Below are positions 52,843 through 62,966 of a stretch of 64,000 nucleotides of DNA, piece by piece. The notes under the pieces were generated by a model. It was not told the DNA's origin. It did no database searches and saw only the letters and a list, made by a program, of their open reading frames with translations. The translations under genes and the position numbers were made by a program. The stretch's first letter is position 1. Each line of letters opens with the position of its first letter. Origin of the DNA: Acanthamoeba castellanii str. Neff (taxonomy: Eukaryota > Discosea > Longamoebia > Acanthamoebidae); NCBI RefSeq assembly GCF_000313135.1, contig NW_004457712.1:772829-836828 (forward strand), given 5' to 3'.

Positions 52843-55800
52843 CTGGACCGGCGCCCTTTTCGGCGCGCAGGCCCACGTTCAGCGCCGCCAGGTCGCGCGC
52901 ACCGCTGCCGGTACACCATATCCCCCGCCGAGCTTCGTGAGAGCTGCGGTAACTCACCAAACCCTTCGTTTGACGTACGTTGTGTGCGGTCGTGTGCGGT
53001 CGTGTGCGGTCGTGATGTGTCGGGAGTGACAGGCCCTGTACACGTCAGTTAGAAATGGGCAGTACGACGCACCGCCGACCAAGACACCGCTGGTACCGCG
53101 CGAGGTCAAGGCCCACGAGGGCGCCGCGCTGTCGCTCACCATGGGCCTGGTGGACGGATCCACCAAGAAGATCATCGTCTCCGACAACTTCACCGTTCAA
53201 GACGTGCTCATTGCCTACGCGAGCAAGCTGGGCCTCTGGCAAGTTGATTTCTTCAGCCTCGCCGAGTCTCGACCCGGCAAGTCGGGTACCATTCCCTTTC
53301 ATCGCACACGCGCCGCCGCACACGCACCCGCCGCACACGCACCCGCCGCACACGCACGACCGCACACACACTGAGTGTGTGGTGCGCAGATCGGTGGCTG
53401 CACCCAGCGGTCCAGGTGGGCCGCTATGGCATCCAGGAGACGAGCAGGCTCGTGCTGAAGATCAAGTTCTTCAAGCGGCCTCGGTACCTGGTGGACCCGG
53501 TCGCGCTGCGTCTGTTCTACCTCCAGATACAGACCAACGTCGTCGCCGGCGCCTACCCGTGTACCGAGCGCCTGGCCATCACCCTCGCCGCGCACCAGGT
53601 ACCTGCGCCGCCTGTCTCCCCGTACATCACGTGTGTGACTGACGTGCATGTGCGGTCGTGCGTGTGCGTGTGTTGATGTGCGTGGTGTGTGTGTGTGTGT
53701 GTCAGCTGCAAATCCAAGAGGGCGACCACCAGCCGCAGAAGCACAAGCCCGGCTGGTTCGGCGGAGTGGACAACCTGCAGAAGTTCGTGCCGCCGGAAGT
53801 GACCCTCAAATATCCCGTGGACTACATCGAGGAGCGCATCTTCCGCTTGCACGCCAAGCTGATCGGCAAGACCAACCATGTACGCATTTGACTGTGTCGT
53901 GTGTCGTGTGCCGTGTGTCGTGTGTGCCATGTGTGTCGTGTGTGTCGTGTGTGGAGTCGACTGACATGCAATGCTTGTTCAGGAGGAGCTGTTCAGGGAG
54001 TACATTGATTTGGCGGCGGCCATTCCCACGTTCGGCATCAACCTGTACAACGTGTTCGATGGCGAGTTCGAGAAGGGCGGCGTGAAGCGGAGGCTGGGTA
54101 TCGGCGAAGACGGCATCATGCTCACCCGCCGCGCCGAGAAGGTACGTGCGCTGGCGCCCCGCCTGCCCCTCCCCCCAATATCGTATGCCTCAAGTGAGCT
54201 CCCCTCTCATAGGGAGCGTACGACTTCTATCCGTGGACTAGCATGGGCGGCTGGCTCAAGGCCAGCGACACCGTCTTTCAAGTGAGAGTTGTCGGCCAAC
54301 CGGTACGCGTGTGAGTGCGCGCGTGTGTGGCGTGTGTGTGTGCGTGTGCGTGTGTGGCGTGTGTGGCGTGTGTCGCATGGCACTCACTAGTGAATGGTCG
54401 CTTTGAAGATATTTGCGTTCCACGCGCCGGCCGACTGCGTGTTTGACATTCTGGAGCTGATGACGGGCTACTACCTGATGGCGTTCCACTCCGACCCGGC
54501 CGTGCCGGACTTCCCCATTCCCTACGAGCCCGACTGCCTGCCCCACCCGCGCCTCTTCCTGCCCTACAAGCCGCGCAACCTCCAGAACGCCTACACCCGC
54601 AGCTGCCTCGAAATCCTCAAGCACACCTACGAAGCCGTGTACGCGTTCCACCCCACCACCGACGATTTCACATTCCTCAGCATGGCTAGCATTCCTAAGG
54701 CTCACATTACTCAACACATTACTTACATTCCGCGTTTGCAACTGGAATGCAATGGAACGAACAGGTGCAAGGAGTACACGGTGCGGCCGGTGGAGGCCTT
54801 CATGCTGCAGATGGACGAGACGCTGGACCAGAGCGGCGGCGTGCTCACCAAGATCGTGATGCGGCACTGCGACGTGGGCGAGTTCCAGTTCAAGGCGCTG
54901 CTCAAGGGTCTCGAGGCCGCGGCCGCCCAGGCCGTCCACGCCCACAACAACATTCTCATCCAGGAGCTCGACCTCTCCTCCAACCAGGTCTCCACCGCCA
55001 ACCCCGCTTCTCACCTTCTCCAATTTATTATCTTTTTATAATTTATTCTTATTATTTGCTGACGTGGCGTGGTCGTTCGGTGGCAGAATGCGATCACGGC
55101 GCGGCATGCGCAGTACATAGGGCAGTTGCTGGGGGCCTGCCCGGTGCTGCGCGTGCTCAACCTGAACGACTGTCGCCTGGGCACCCAGGGCGCCGTCGAC
55201 CTCGCGGCCGTGCTCACGTCGAACCTCACCCTGCACGAGCTGCACGTCGCCAGCAACCAGATCAACGACCGGGGCACGGCGGCGCTGGTCAAGGCCCTCA
55301 AGGGCAACCAGGCGCTGCACGCCTTCAACTTTGCGGACAACGGGCTGTCGGCCGACGGAGCCAAGCTGCTCGGGGACATGCTCGAGAAGAATCCGCACGT
55401 CACCACGCTTGCCCTGGGCCTCAACAAGTTCGGCGACCTCGGCATCAACCACCTCTACCACGGCATCAAGTGCAACACCACGTACGACCCCCGCGTGTGC
55501 GGTGGTGCGTGTGCGATGAGGCGTGTGCGGTTGTGCGTGTGCGCTCTGACTGAGATCTACGACGACGACAGATTGCTGCGTCTCGATTTGTGCCGCACGG
55601 AGTTCACGGCCAAGGCCGGTAAGCACCTGCTACGCATTCTCACGGAGAAGCCCAACATCACGTGCGTCAAGCTGGCGCACAACGACATCGGCCAGACCGG
55701 CGGCCAGATGCTGGGGGCCTACCTCACTTCCGGCTCGCGGCTGACGGTTCTCGACCTCAGCTACACCAACATCGGCTCCAAGGCGCTCAAAGCCGTACGT

Positions 55801-57017
55801 CCTCCCCTCTGGCACCATTAATGGCGCTTGCTGACACGACACGACCAACGACACGACCAACGACACGACACGACACACGCACGACCGCACACGCGATTAC
55901 AGATTGGGCGCGGGCTGAGGGAGAACAGGTCGGTCACGACGCTCAAACTGTCGGGCAACGAGTTCGACAAGAAGGGCGCGATGGCTCTGGCCGAGGCCCT
56001 CGAGGCCAACCGCACCCTGCAGCACTTGGCCCTCGCCCGGTGCGGCCTTCCCAAGGTAAGCACCACCCATAGCATATACTTTTTTTTCTCATCAATCAGC
56101 TCACCATCAACTCACTTTCCACGCTGCGGTGGTGGCTGGTGGTGGTGGTGGTGGTAATCTCTCCAGCCGGCGCTTTGGGTGCTGGTCCAGGCGCTCCGGT
56201 CCCGGAACACGACGCTGCAGCGCCTGAACCTGAGCCACAACCCTATGAACGTACGTTTGTCGCTCTCGCTCTCGTTCTCGCTATCGACTGTTCTCTCGTT
56301 CAAGGGCATTGAACAACATTATCATTAATATTTTTAATATTATTATTTTATTACGATTATTGTAGGTTGAGGTGGCCAAGGTGATGGGCGACGTGCTGGC
56401 GTACAACACCAGCCTGCAGACGCTCAACCTGACCGGCTGCCTATCGTCCGACGGCACCAAGGAGATCGTCACCGGAATCGGCGTCAACCGCGCTCTCGTC
56501 AAGTACGTGCGTCATCGTCATCGTCATCGCCATGTTAGATAGCCGCGGTTGCTTCCTTTAAACGAGTCCTCATCATTACATTGTGTGTGTCGTGTGCGTG
56601 TGGTGTGTGCCATGGGTTGGTTGCGCCTGGACCAGGCTGAACCTGAGCGGGTGCCGAATGACCAAGGTGGTGTGGACCAGCCTGGCGGATGCCATTCTCC
56701 AGAACCGCACCCTCGAGCGGCTCCTGTGCAAGGACACGGCCTGCGACGCGCGGCTCTTCGAAGAAGTTCTCAACCATTGGTGCGCGCTCTCCTCTTCAAC
56801 AACATCCAACCTTGAAATGCAACACACACACACACACGCACCCGCACACGCACACGCACACAACACTCTGAACCGGCACCTCCGTGAACACAACAGGGAC
56901 TTGCGGAAGCATCTGCTCCACGTGAAGGTCCTTCACCTGGGCTCCAACAACATCACGCCGACCGATCGCCTGCAAGAGCGGATCCGCAATTATCCGGTCA
57001 CCATTCTCTTCTCCTGA
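51742..57017 (+). CDS. LD-motif / FERM / leucine-rich-repeat protein
   Basis: Large protein (over 1,000 residues, about 15 exons). The very N-terminus MNELEALLSDLEQLYHG resembles a paxillin LD motif (LDxLLxxL). Further leucine/aspartate helices are ALDDIMDDLSQLIAAD and TILDDLQNLEL. A Gln-rich coiled coil (KEMLIRQQQELIQEQSRQIE) and Pro/Ser/Gln-rich linkers follow. A FERM-like region includes GLVDGSTKKIIVSDNFTVQD (F1), RPRYLVDPVALRLFYLQIQT, LFREYIDLAAAIPTFGINLY (F2/F3) and DGIMLTRRAEKGAYDFYPWT. The C-terminal half is a run of ribonuclease-inhibitor-type LRRs (LRVLNLNDCRLGTQGAVDLA, LHELHVASNQINDRGTAALV, VLDLSYTNIGSKALKA, LQTLNLTGCLSSDGTKEIV), as in CARMIL and tropomodulin-like proteins. Probably links adhesion or membrane signals to actin (inferred). 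Confidence 0.82.
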
Positions 57018-57111
57018 AGAGGACCCAACCACGACTAATTTAAATTTTTTTATTTACATTAAGTGTTATATTAACATGTGTGTGATGTGTGTGTGGTGTC
57101 GACCGACTACC

Positions 57112-59977
57112 CTAACTACTACTTGCTTCGCTGCCGTCCTCCGAGCAGTCGTCGGAGCTGCACTCGCTGCAGGAACCGCAGCTGCTCCGCTCGTCTTCGG
57201 TGGTGAGCCACTTGTTGAGGATGTGGCACAGCTTGGTCTTGTCGAACGGCTTCGGCAGCCAGTCGTCCATGCCCGAGTCAATGCACTTGCGCCGGTACTC
57301 CGTCGTGGCCGACGCCGTCAGAGCGATGATTGGGATGTGACCGATCTCGGCCTTGGTCCCGCCATGCCGCTCCCCAATGCCTTCCTCCTCTTCTCGGCCC
57401 TCGTCTTCTTGATGAACCTCGAGGCTGTCGGCTCCCGCGTCATCGTCCGACGACGTGTTCTTGTCGCTGTCGCTGGCCCGGCCGCCCTCGCTCGACTGCT
57501 CGGTCTTGGCTGACTGTCCGCCGGCTTCTCGATCTACTGTAGGCGACGTCGACGTCGCTTTCTTCTTCGTCGTGTTCGTCATTGTCGTCGTGCGGCCGTC
57601 GCCGTCGCGTTCGACCATCGCTTTGTTGGGGTGCGCCGGGTGGATGGCCACCACAGCCTGCTCGTCCTGCTTTTTGGGCTGATGCGAGGCGGCCGCTGAA
57701 GGCGCGACGGCGCAGGGCCGGAAGGGGGCGAGCTCGCGCTCGCGGATCTTGCGGGTCGCTTCGAACCCGTCCATGAGGGGCATCTGGCAGTCCATGAGCA
57801 CGGCGTCGAACTCCTCCTCGTCCATGGCCTGGATGCACTCGAGCCCGTTGTTGGCCACCCGCACGCTGCAGCCGAACGAGCGCAGCATCCGCACGCCCAC
57901 CTTCTGGTTGATGATGTTGTCCTCCACGAACAGCACCCTCCGCGACGGCAGCTCATCTGCGTGCGTGTCGTGTCATGTTGCATGTCGTGTTGCGTGTGCG
58001 TGTTGCGTGTTGCGTGTTGCGTGTGCGTGTGCGGTGAGATGAAGTTGTGGAAAATGAAAGAGAGAGAGAAAGAAGGAAGAGCGTACCGGAGGGGGTGCAG
58101 GGCGAGACGTGCTCTTCGGCCTCGTCGGAGAGGAGGAGGAAGCTCTCCATCTCCTGCGAGTGGATGGGCAGGGTGACGGTGAACCAGAACTTGGAGCCGC
58201 GCCCGAAGGCCGACGTGCAGTGGATCTGGCCGCCCATCGATTCGCACAGCCGCTGGCTGATGGCTAGGCCCAGGCCCGACCCGCCGTACCGTCGCGTGAT
58301 CGACGCGTCCACCTGCGAAAATGCCTGCGCCCACATTCACACGTCAGCACTCCCTTTTTAATGAATAATAATATAAATAAAATAAATAAATAAAATACAA
58401 TATTTAACAAAAAGGTATACCTTGAATAGTTGGCAGAGGTGTTCCTCGGCGATGCCGATGCCGTTGTCCTCGACCTCGACGCGCAGGTCCTCGCTCTCGT
58501 CGATGATGCGCACCGTGACCGTACCGCCCTCGCCCGTGAACTTGATCGCGTTGCTGACGATCGTCGACGACCACGACGGTAACGACCATGATATGATGGG
58601 TACCATTGTCAGCAATTCCAGGGCTGACTTGACCGAAAGCTTGAGGGTAGAACGAGTACCTGACCAGGTTGAAGAGAATCTGCTTTATGCGGAGCGGGTC
58701 GCCGATGCGGACGGGGTAGCGCACGTCGACGCACTTGCGCAGTTGGATCCGCTTCTGCTCGGCCTGGGCGGCAAAGACCTTGAGCAGGGCCTCGAGCTCC
58801 TGCACGGGCTTGAACGGGAGACACTCGAGCTGGAGCCGCTTGGACTCGATGCGCTCGATGTCGAGGATGTTGTTGATCAGCGCCAGCATGTGCTCCCCGC
58901 AGTCGCGGATGATCTCGGCGTTGTCGCGCGTCGGGTCGTGCCTCGCTGCCGAGGGCGGGATCGCCTCGAGCAGCATTGACGTCGAAGCAATGATGCCATG
59001 AAGCGGCGTACGAAGCTCTGTGTTGTGTGTCGCGTTGAGTGTGTGCGCCGTGGTGGCGTGTCGTGTTGTGTCGTGTGCGTCGGAGCGTGAGTGTTATGTT
59101 TGGCGGAGAATTGTGCGAGAGCAGCGGTGGTGGTGGTGGTGGTGGTGGTGGTACCGTGGCTGATGTTGGCCATGAACTGGCTCTTGGCGTGGGTGGCCTC
59201 CTGGAGCTGGTCGTGGGCCTCCTCGCGCTCCTTGATGGCGCTCTTGAGCTTGCCTATGGCCTGGTACCGCGACGTCTCGTGCACGAACGCCGTCGTGCCC
59301 ACGATCAAGTAGCTCATCACCACCACGAACCACTTCCACACACAACACAACACAACACCACACACCACACCACACCAGACCTTTCGTCAGCTACGCGTTT
59401 GTTCTTTTCTCCTCTTTCTTTTTCTCTGAGTAGAGGGAAGAAGACGAAGATGTAGATGTGGTACCTTGTGGACGGGCGGCAGGAGGACAAGCTCTTCGGA
59501 GGGGGGAATGACGTAGCACGAGAGGAAGACGAAGAGGGAGATCTGGGCGACGATGAAGATGAGCGACCGCAGACCGGCCGTGGCGCCCATGATGTAGAAG
59601 AGGAGCGTGGGGATGAAGAGGAGCCACAGCATGTACTCGCTGACGAGGCCGAAGTTGAAGCAGACCACGACAGTGCCCATGTCGATATCGATGAGGAATA
59701 GCGCCGTGACCAGGTAGAGATTCTGCGTGTAGTAGAGGAGCACGACGAGGCTCAACTCCACCACGAGGTAGGTGAGAGCGGCCGAGCGCAGGAAGGTGAA
59801 GAAGGGGCCGTCGTAGAAGAGGGCCGAGCAGACGAGGAAAAAGTTGTAGAGGATGAAGAGCAGGATGGTGCAGAGCAGCACGGCACACTTGCGTCGTTCC
59901 TCCCTGTCCTTTGAAACGAAGAAGCTGCCAAAGAGGAGCGGCAGGCCCTCGTAAATCTTTCCGGGTTGTACTGCCAT
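57112..59977 (-). CDS. Hybrid histidine kinase, membrane-bound
   Basis: Two-component sensor. From ATG 59977, about six N-terminal membrane helices ([93 protein letters not shown]) are followed by a coiled coil, H-box [18 protein letters not shown], ATPase N-box [12 protein letters not shown]1 [11 protein letters not shown] and G2 [21 protein letters not shown] receiver domain follows: [38 protein letters not shown] (phospho-acceptor Asp), [18 protein letters not shown] and [13 protein letters not shown]. About 110 low-complexity acidic and Ser/Thr residues are inserted between helix 3 and strand 4 of the receiver. The C-terminal tail is Cys/Ser/Asp-rich. All phosphotransfer residues are present. 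An in-frame upstream ATG (60082) is less likely given the TATTTATTAG near 60095. Confidence 0.92.
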
Positions 59978-60848
59978 TCTCGAGAGCTTTTGATGAAGGT
60001 CCTGTTGGAGGTTGTATCGATTTGTTGGTGTGGAGGAGAGGATTGAGGTCACTCCCACACCTGGCAGTCTGTCGTGGTTCACTCGCTGCTGACTAATAAA
60101 TAGAAAGGAGCTTGAGCCTTCCCTTTGGCCTCTGACGATCGAGGAAGTTGAAGTGGAATAGTCGGGGAGGGTTGGGGTGGCTGGTGGCGCGAGCTGATGA
60201 TGAGCCTTTTGGGTCTGGTGGCGTGGTGCTGAGGTGTTGGGGGCTAATGATGAAACGGGGCGCGTTGGTTAATGCTCAGACTAGCCTGGGCCGGCGTTGG
60301 GCCTCGAAGCGAGAAGATGATGAACTCGTGAGAGGAACCGGTGTGCATCTGGATTGGACCTGGTAGCGCTCTCAGGGCTCAGATCAGCCTCTCGGCGCCA
60401 CTGGAGGCAGGGTGGCGGAGGATTGAGCGCCAAACCCTCCGATTCCAAATCGAGCTCCACTGGAAGACCAAGGCCTTGTTGCAGCCCACTGCAAAGATGA
60501 TCAGTGGTACCCCACACATGGCCTCCCACATGTGGTGAAGGACAAGGGCACGACCTTCCGCGGAACAGAGTCGTTTTTACTGGGCGAAGGTTGCAATTGG
60601 CTCGATTTTTATTTACTGGAGTTAAAATTCCAACGGAGTTTGTCCGCGGGGCATTTACTCGCTCTTGTTACACTCGTCTGGTCGGAAGATGATGTGTCTG
60701 TTCGTTGAGGCGCTTCAAGTCCTGTACCCTTGGGCGAACTGGTTGTCACTGTGAGTCTTGTGGTGCAAGTTGTTCACACTCACCCTTGTCAGGACACTGG
60801 TGTGTTGAAGAGGGCCGGGTCGTCTGAACACCTCCGTGACCTGAATAC
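59978..60848. other. Intergenic, no gene seen
   Basis: 871 bp between the histidine kinase start and the protease/alpha-kinase stop, both on the minus strand. Frames of 60-100 codons on both strands show no domain features. Holds the kinase promoter and the 3' UTR of the upstream gene. Confidence 0.5.
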
Positions 60849-62555
60849 TCAACCGCTGGCCGACTGCAGCTTCTGCTGGACCAGGCGACAGAGGAGGGAG
60901 CACTGGTGGCTGGCAAAGAAGTCGCGTATGCCCTCCAGACCGCGATTGCCCGGCACTGGGCACAGCGAGCGCGGGTCCGTGTGCACCTGCGGGTCGGTGA
61001 ACACGTCGCCCACGCCCTGCAGGTCGCACACCAGCGAGGTCCCGCCGCTCGCCAGGTAGCTGAAGTGGCTGAAGGCCTGCGGCGTGTCCCGCACACGCCC
61101 GTCCTCCGGCTGGGCGAACACGCGGCCCTCGTTGTCGTTGTACTTGACGTAGGCCCCGTCAAGTAGCGGCTCCATGACGCCCCACGCTGGGGGCTGCCGG
61201 GCGGCGAGCTCGACCACGACGATCGGGTTGAAGGCCACGGCCTTGGGCATGGCGCCGAACGCGTTCCAGCGGTGGGCCAGCCCGGCGGCCTTCCACTGCA
61301 TGACCACCTCCTCCTGCAGGGTCTTGACCAGGGCGTCGGTGGTGGCGATGCCCAGCGCCGCCAGCGCGTCCGGCCGGAAGAACTTGACCACGTAGAAGCT
61401 GCCCTTGGCGAAGGCCTTGTAGGCCGACCGCAGCGAGCCGGTGGCCATGCACTGAGCCTCGACGATGCCGCGCAGGGTCTGCTTGCTCCACCGCCGGGCC
61501 TCGCCGTCCACGAGCGTGTAGCAGTTGATCGTTTCGCCCCGCTCCCGGTCGGGGATCTTGAACGTCGACGAAGGCGGGGCTGGCGGGGCTGGCGGGGCCA
61601 TGTGCGGACGCTGGAAATTGGGCCGTGGCGGAGGTGGCTTGGGTGACGAAGACGACGATGATGACGAAGATGATGATGATGAAGAAGAAGGTGCAGATGA
61701 AGCTCCACACAGGTTGAATTTGGCGAGAATGGTCCTCATCAAGATGCCCTTGTTGCTGCTGCCTCCCTCTGTGCGATGATGATGGGGTAGTGTTGTAATA
61801 GCAAGTCATCACAGCCCTCGTGTGGAAGGAAAGGGGGAGGGGGCTCATCGCGCACCTCGGTCATGGATGGCGACGAGGCGCCAGTGCTTGAAGACCGGAG
61901 AGCCCGACGAGCCGGGCAGGGTGTCGCCCACGTAGGACACCACGGGACCCTTGATGCTGGCCACCAGCTGGATGCTCAGGTGCTTGCCGCCCTGGTGGTA
62001 CTGGATGGCGTGGACGGCGTCCTCTGCGGCCAGCGGCGTCTCCAGGCACTCGGCGAGCCTGATGGGCACCCTGGCCGCAGACAGCGCATACCACGAACAG
62101 CCCACGATCGTGCAGTCAAATATTACATCCTATTTAACACGACACGACACAGGAAACAGACTGCAATCAGTTGTGGATTGAAGTGGTGTGAATCGCCAGA
62201 GGAGTGAAGGTACAGTTTTGAACATGGCAGCAGGACGCAGGAAGATTGTCGCCACGTCGGACTGGTCTGTTGAGTTGCTGAACTCGGCATAGGCCCGTTC
62301 TGCTTCCGCCACAGAGCTGATGAGGTCGTTGCTCGTCACCACACACAGGTACGAACAGCCTGGCACTTGTGAGGATTTCGAAAAAGAAAGAAATAAACAG
62401 ATAAAATATAATAATGCAAATAATATATAATAAATGATATATATGGTACCCTGGTGCTCCACAGCAGCGAGGAAGCCGTTGCCAACGTGCGGGCGGCTGT
62501 TACCGGGTGCGGTGGGCACTGTGATGCGGCAGAGGGCCGCGCAGCAGCGCAGCAT
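60849..62555 (-). CDS. Trypsin-like (probably inactive) peptidase fused to alpha-kinase
   Basis: About 470 residues in four exons. N-terminal trypsin-like domain: RITVPTAPGNSRPHVGNGFL, CSYLCVVTSNDLISSVAEAE, IFLRPAAMFKTDVIFDCTIV, VVSYVGDTLPGSSGSPVFKH and RLVAIHDREGGSSNKGI. The GSSGSP serine and the FDCTIV aspartate fit the catalytic triad, but where such domains carry the catalytic NHVL-type His the sequence reads SND. A poly-Ser/Pro hinge leads to an alpha-kinase domain: FAKGSFYVVKFFRPD, TSLVCDLQGVGDVFTDPQVH, PGNRGLEGIRDF and the zinc motif HQCSLLCRLVQ. The junction exon (RLVAIHDR/EGGSSNKGILMRTILAKF) joins in phase, so this is one protein. An upstream exon, MERSWGAKRKEREVEEG (62825 on), may belong to it. 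Alpha-kinases (eEF2K, MHCK) phosphorylate myosin tails or elongation factor. Confidence 0.82.
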
Positions 62556-62966
62556 GCGCTGGATGTGGCCCCGTCTCCATCTTCATAGACCACATTTTCG
62601 TGCTGACAGGCAGCAGAGGCCGCACGGTGAGCCCATAAAGGACAGGTGGCGCGAGCATGCACGCCCCAGGACCCTGTGTGGAGAAAGTACCCGAAAAGCT
62701 GCAGAGGTCTCATGCGGCGCGGCCGTTCGTCTCGACTTGGCTTGGGGGGCATCAGTCCCCACGCGCTGCGCCCTTCCCTCCTCTACTTCCCGCTCTTTGC
62801 GCTTGGCGCCCCAGCTTCTCTCCATTGAATTTGATCAAAAAAATATATGTGTAACAATTAATTTGGGATTTGGTTACAAGGCACGGCTATAAGTGGTTAA
62901 AAGTGTTTTACTCCAAACTAAGTTTCATATCAGTAATACGGCCCGCCAGCCAAGTCTTTCTCCAGT
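62556..62966. other. Upstream of protease/alpha-kinase; possible first exon
   Basis: 411 bp up to the stop of the right-edge BCS1-like gene. On the minus strand, 62825-62693 reads as a basic, Glu-rich start (ATG at 62825) that could be spliced to the trypsin-like exon through an acceptor near 62570. The phase is not certain, so it is not included in the CDS. Confidence 0.35.

Noticed and set aside
60148..60529. Short frames on both strands between the histidine kinase and the protease/alpha-kinase
   Set aside because: No start context, no domain, and mutually overlapping.
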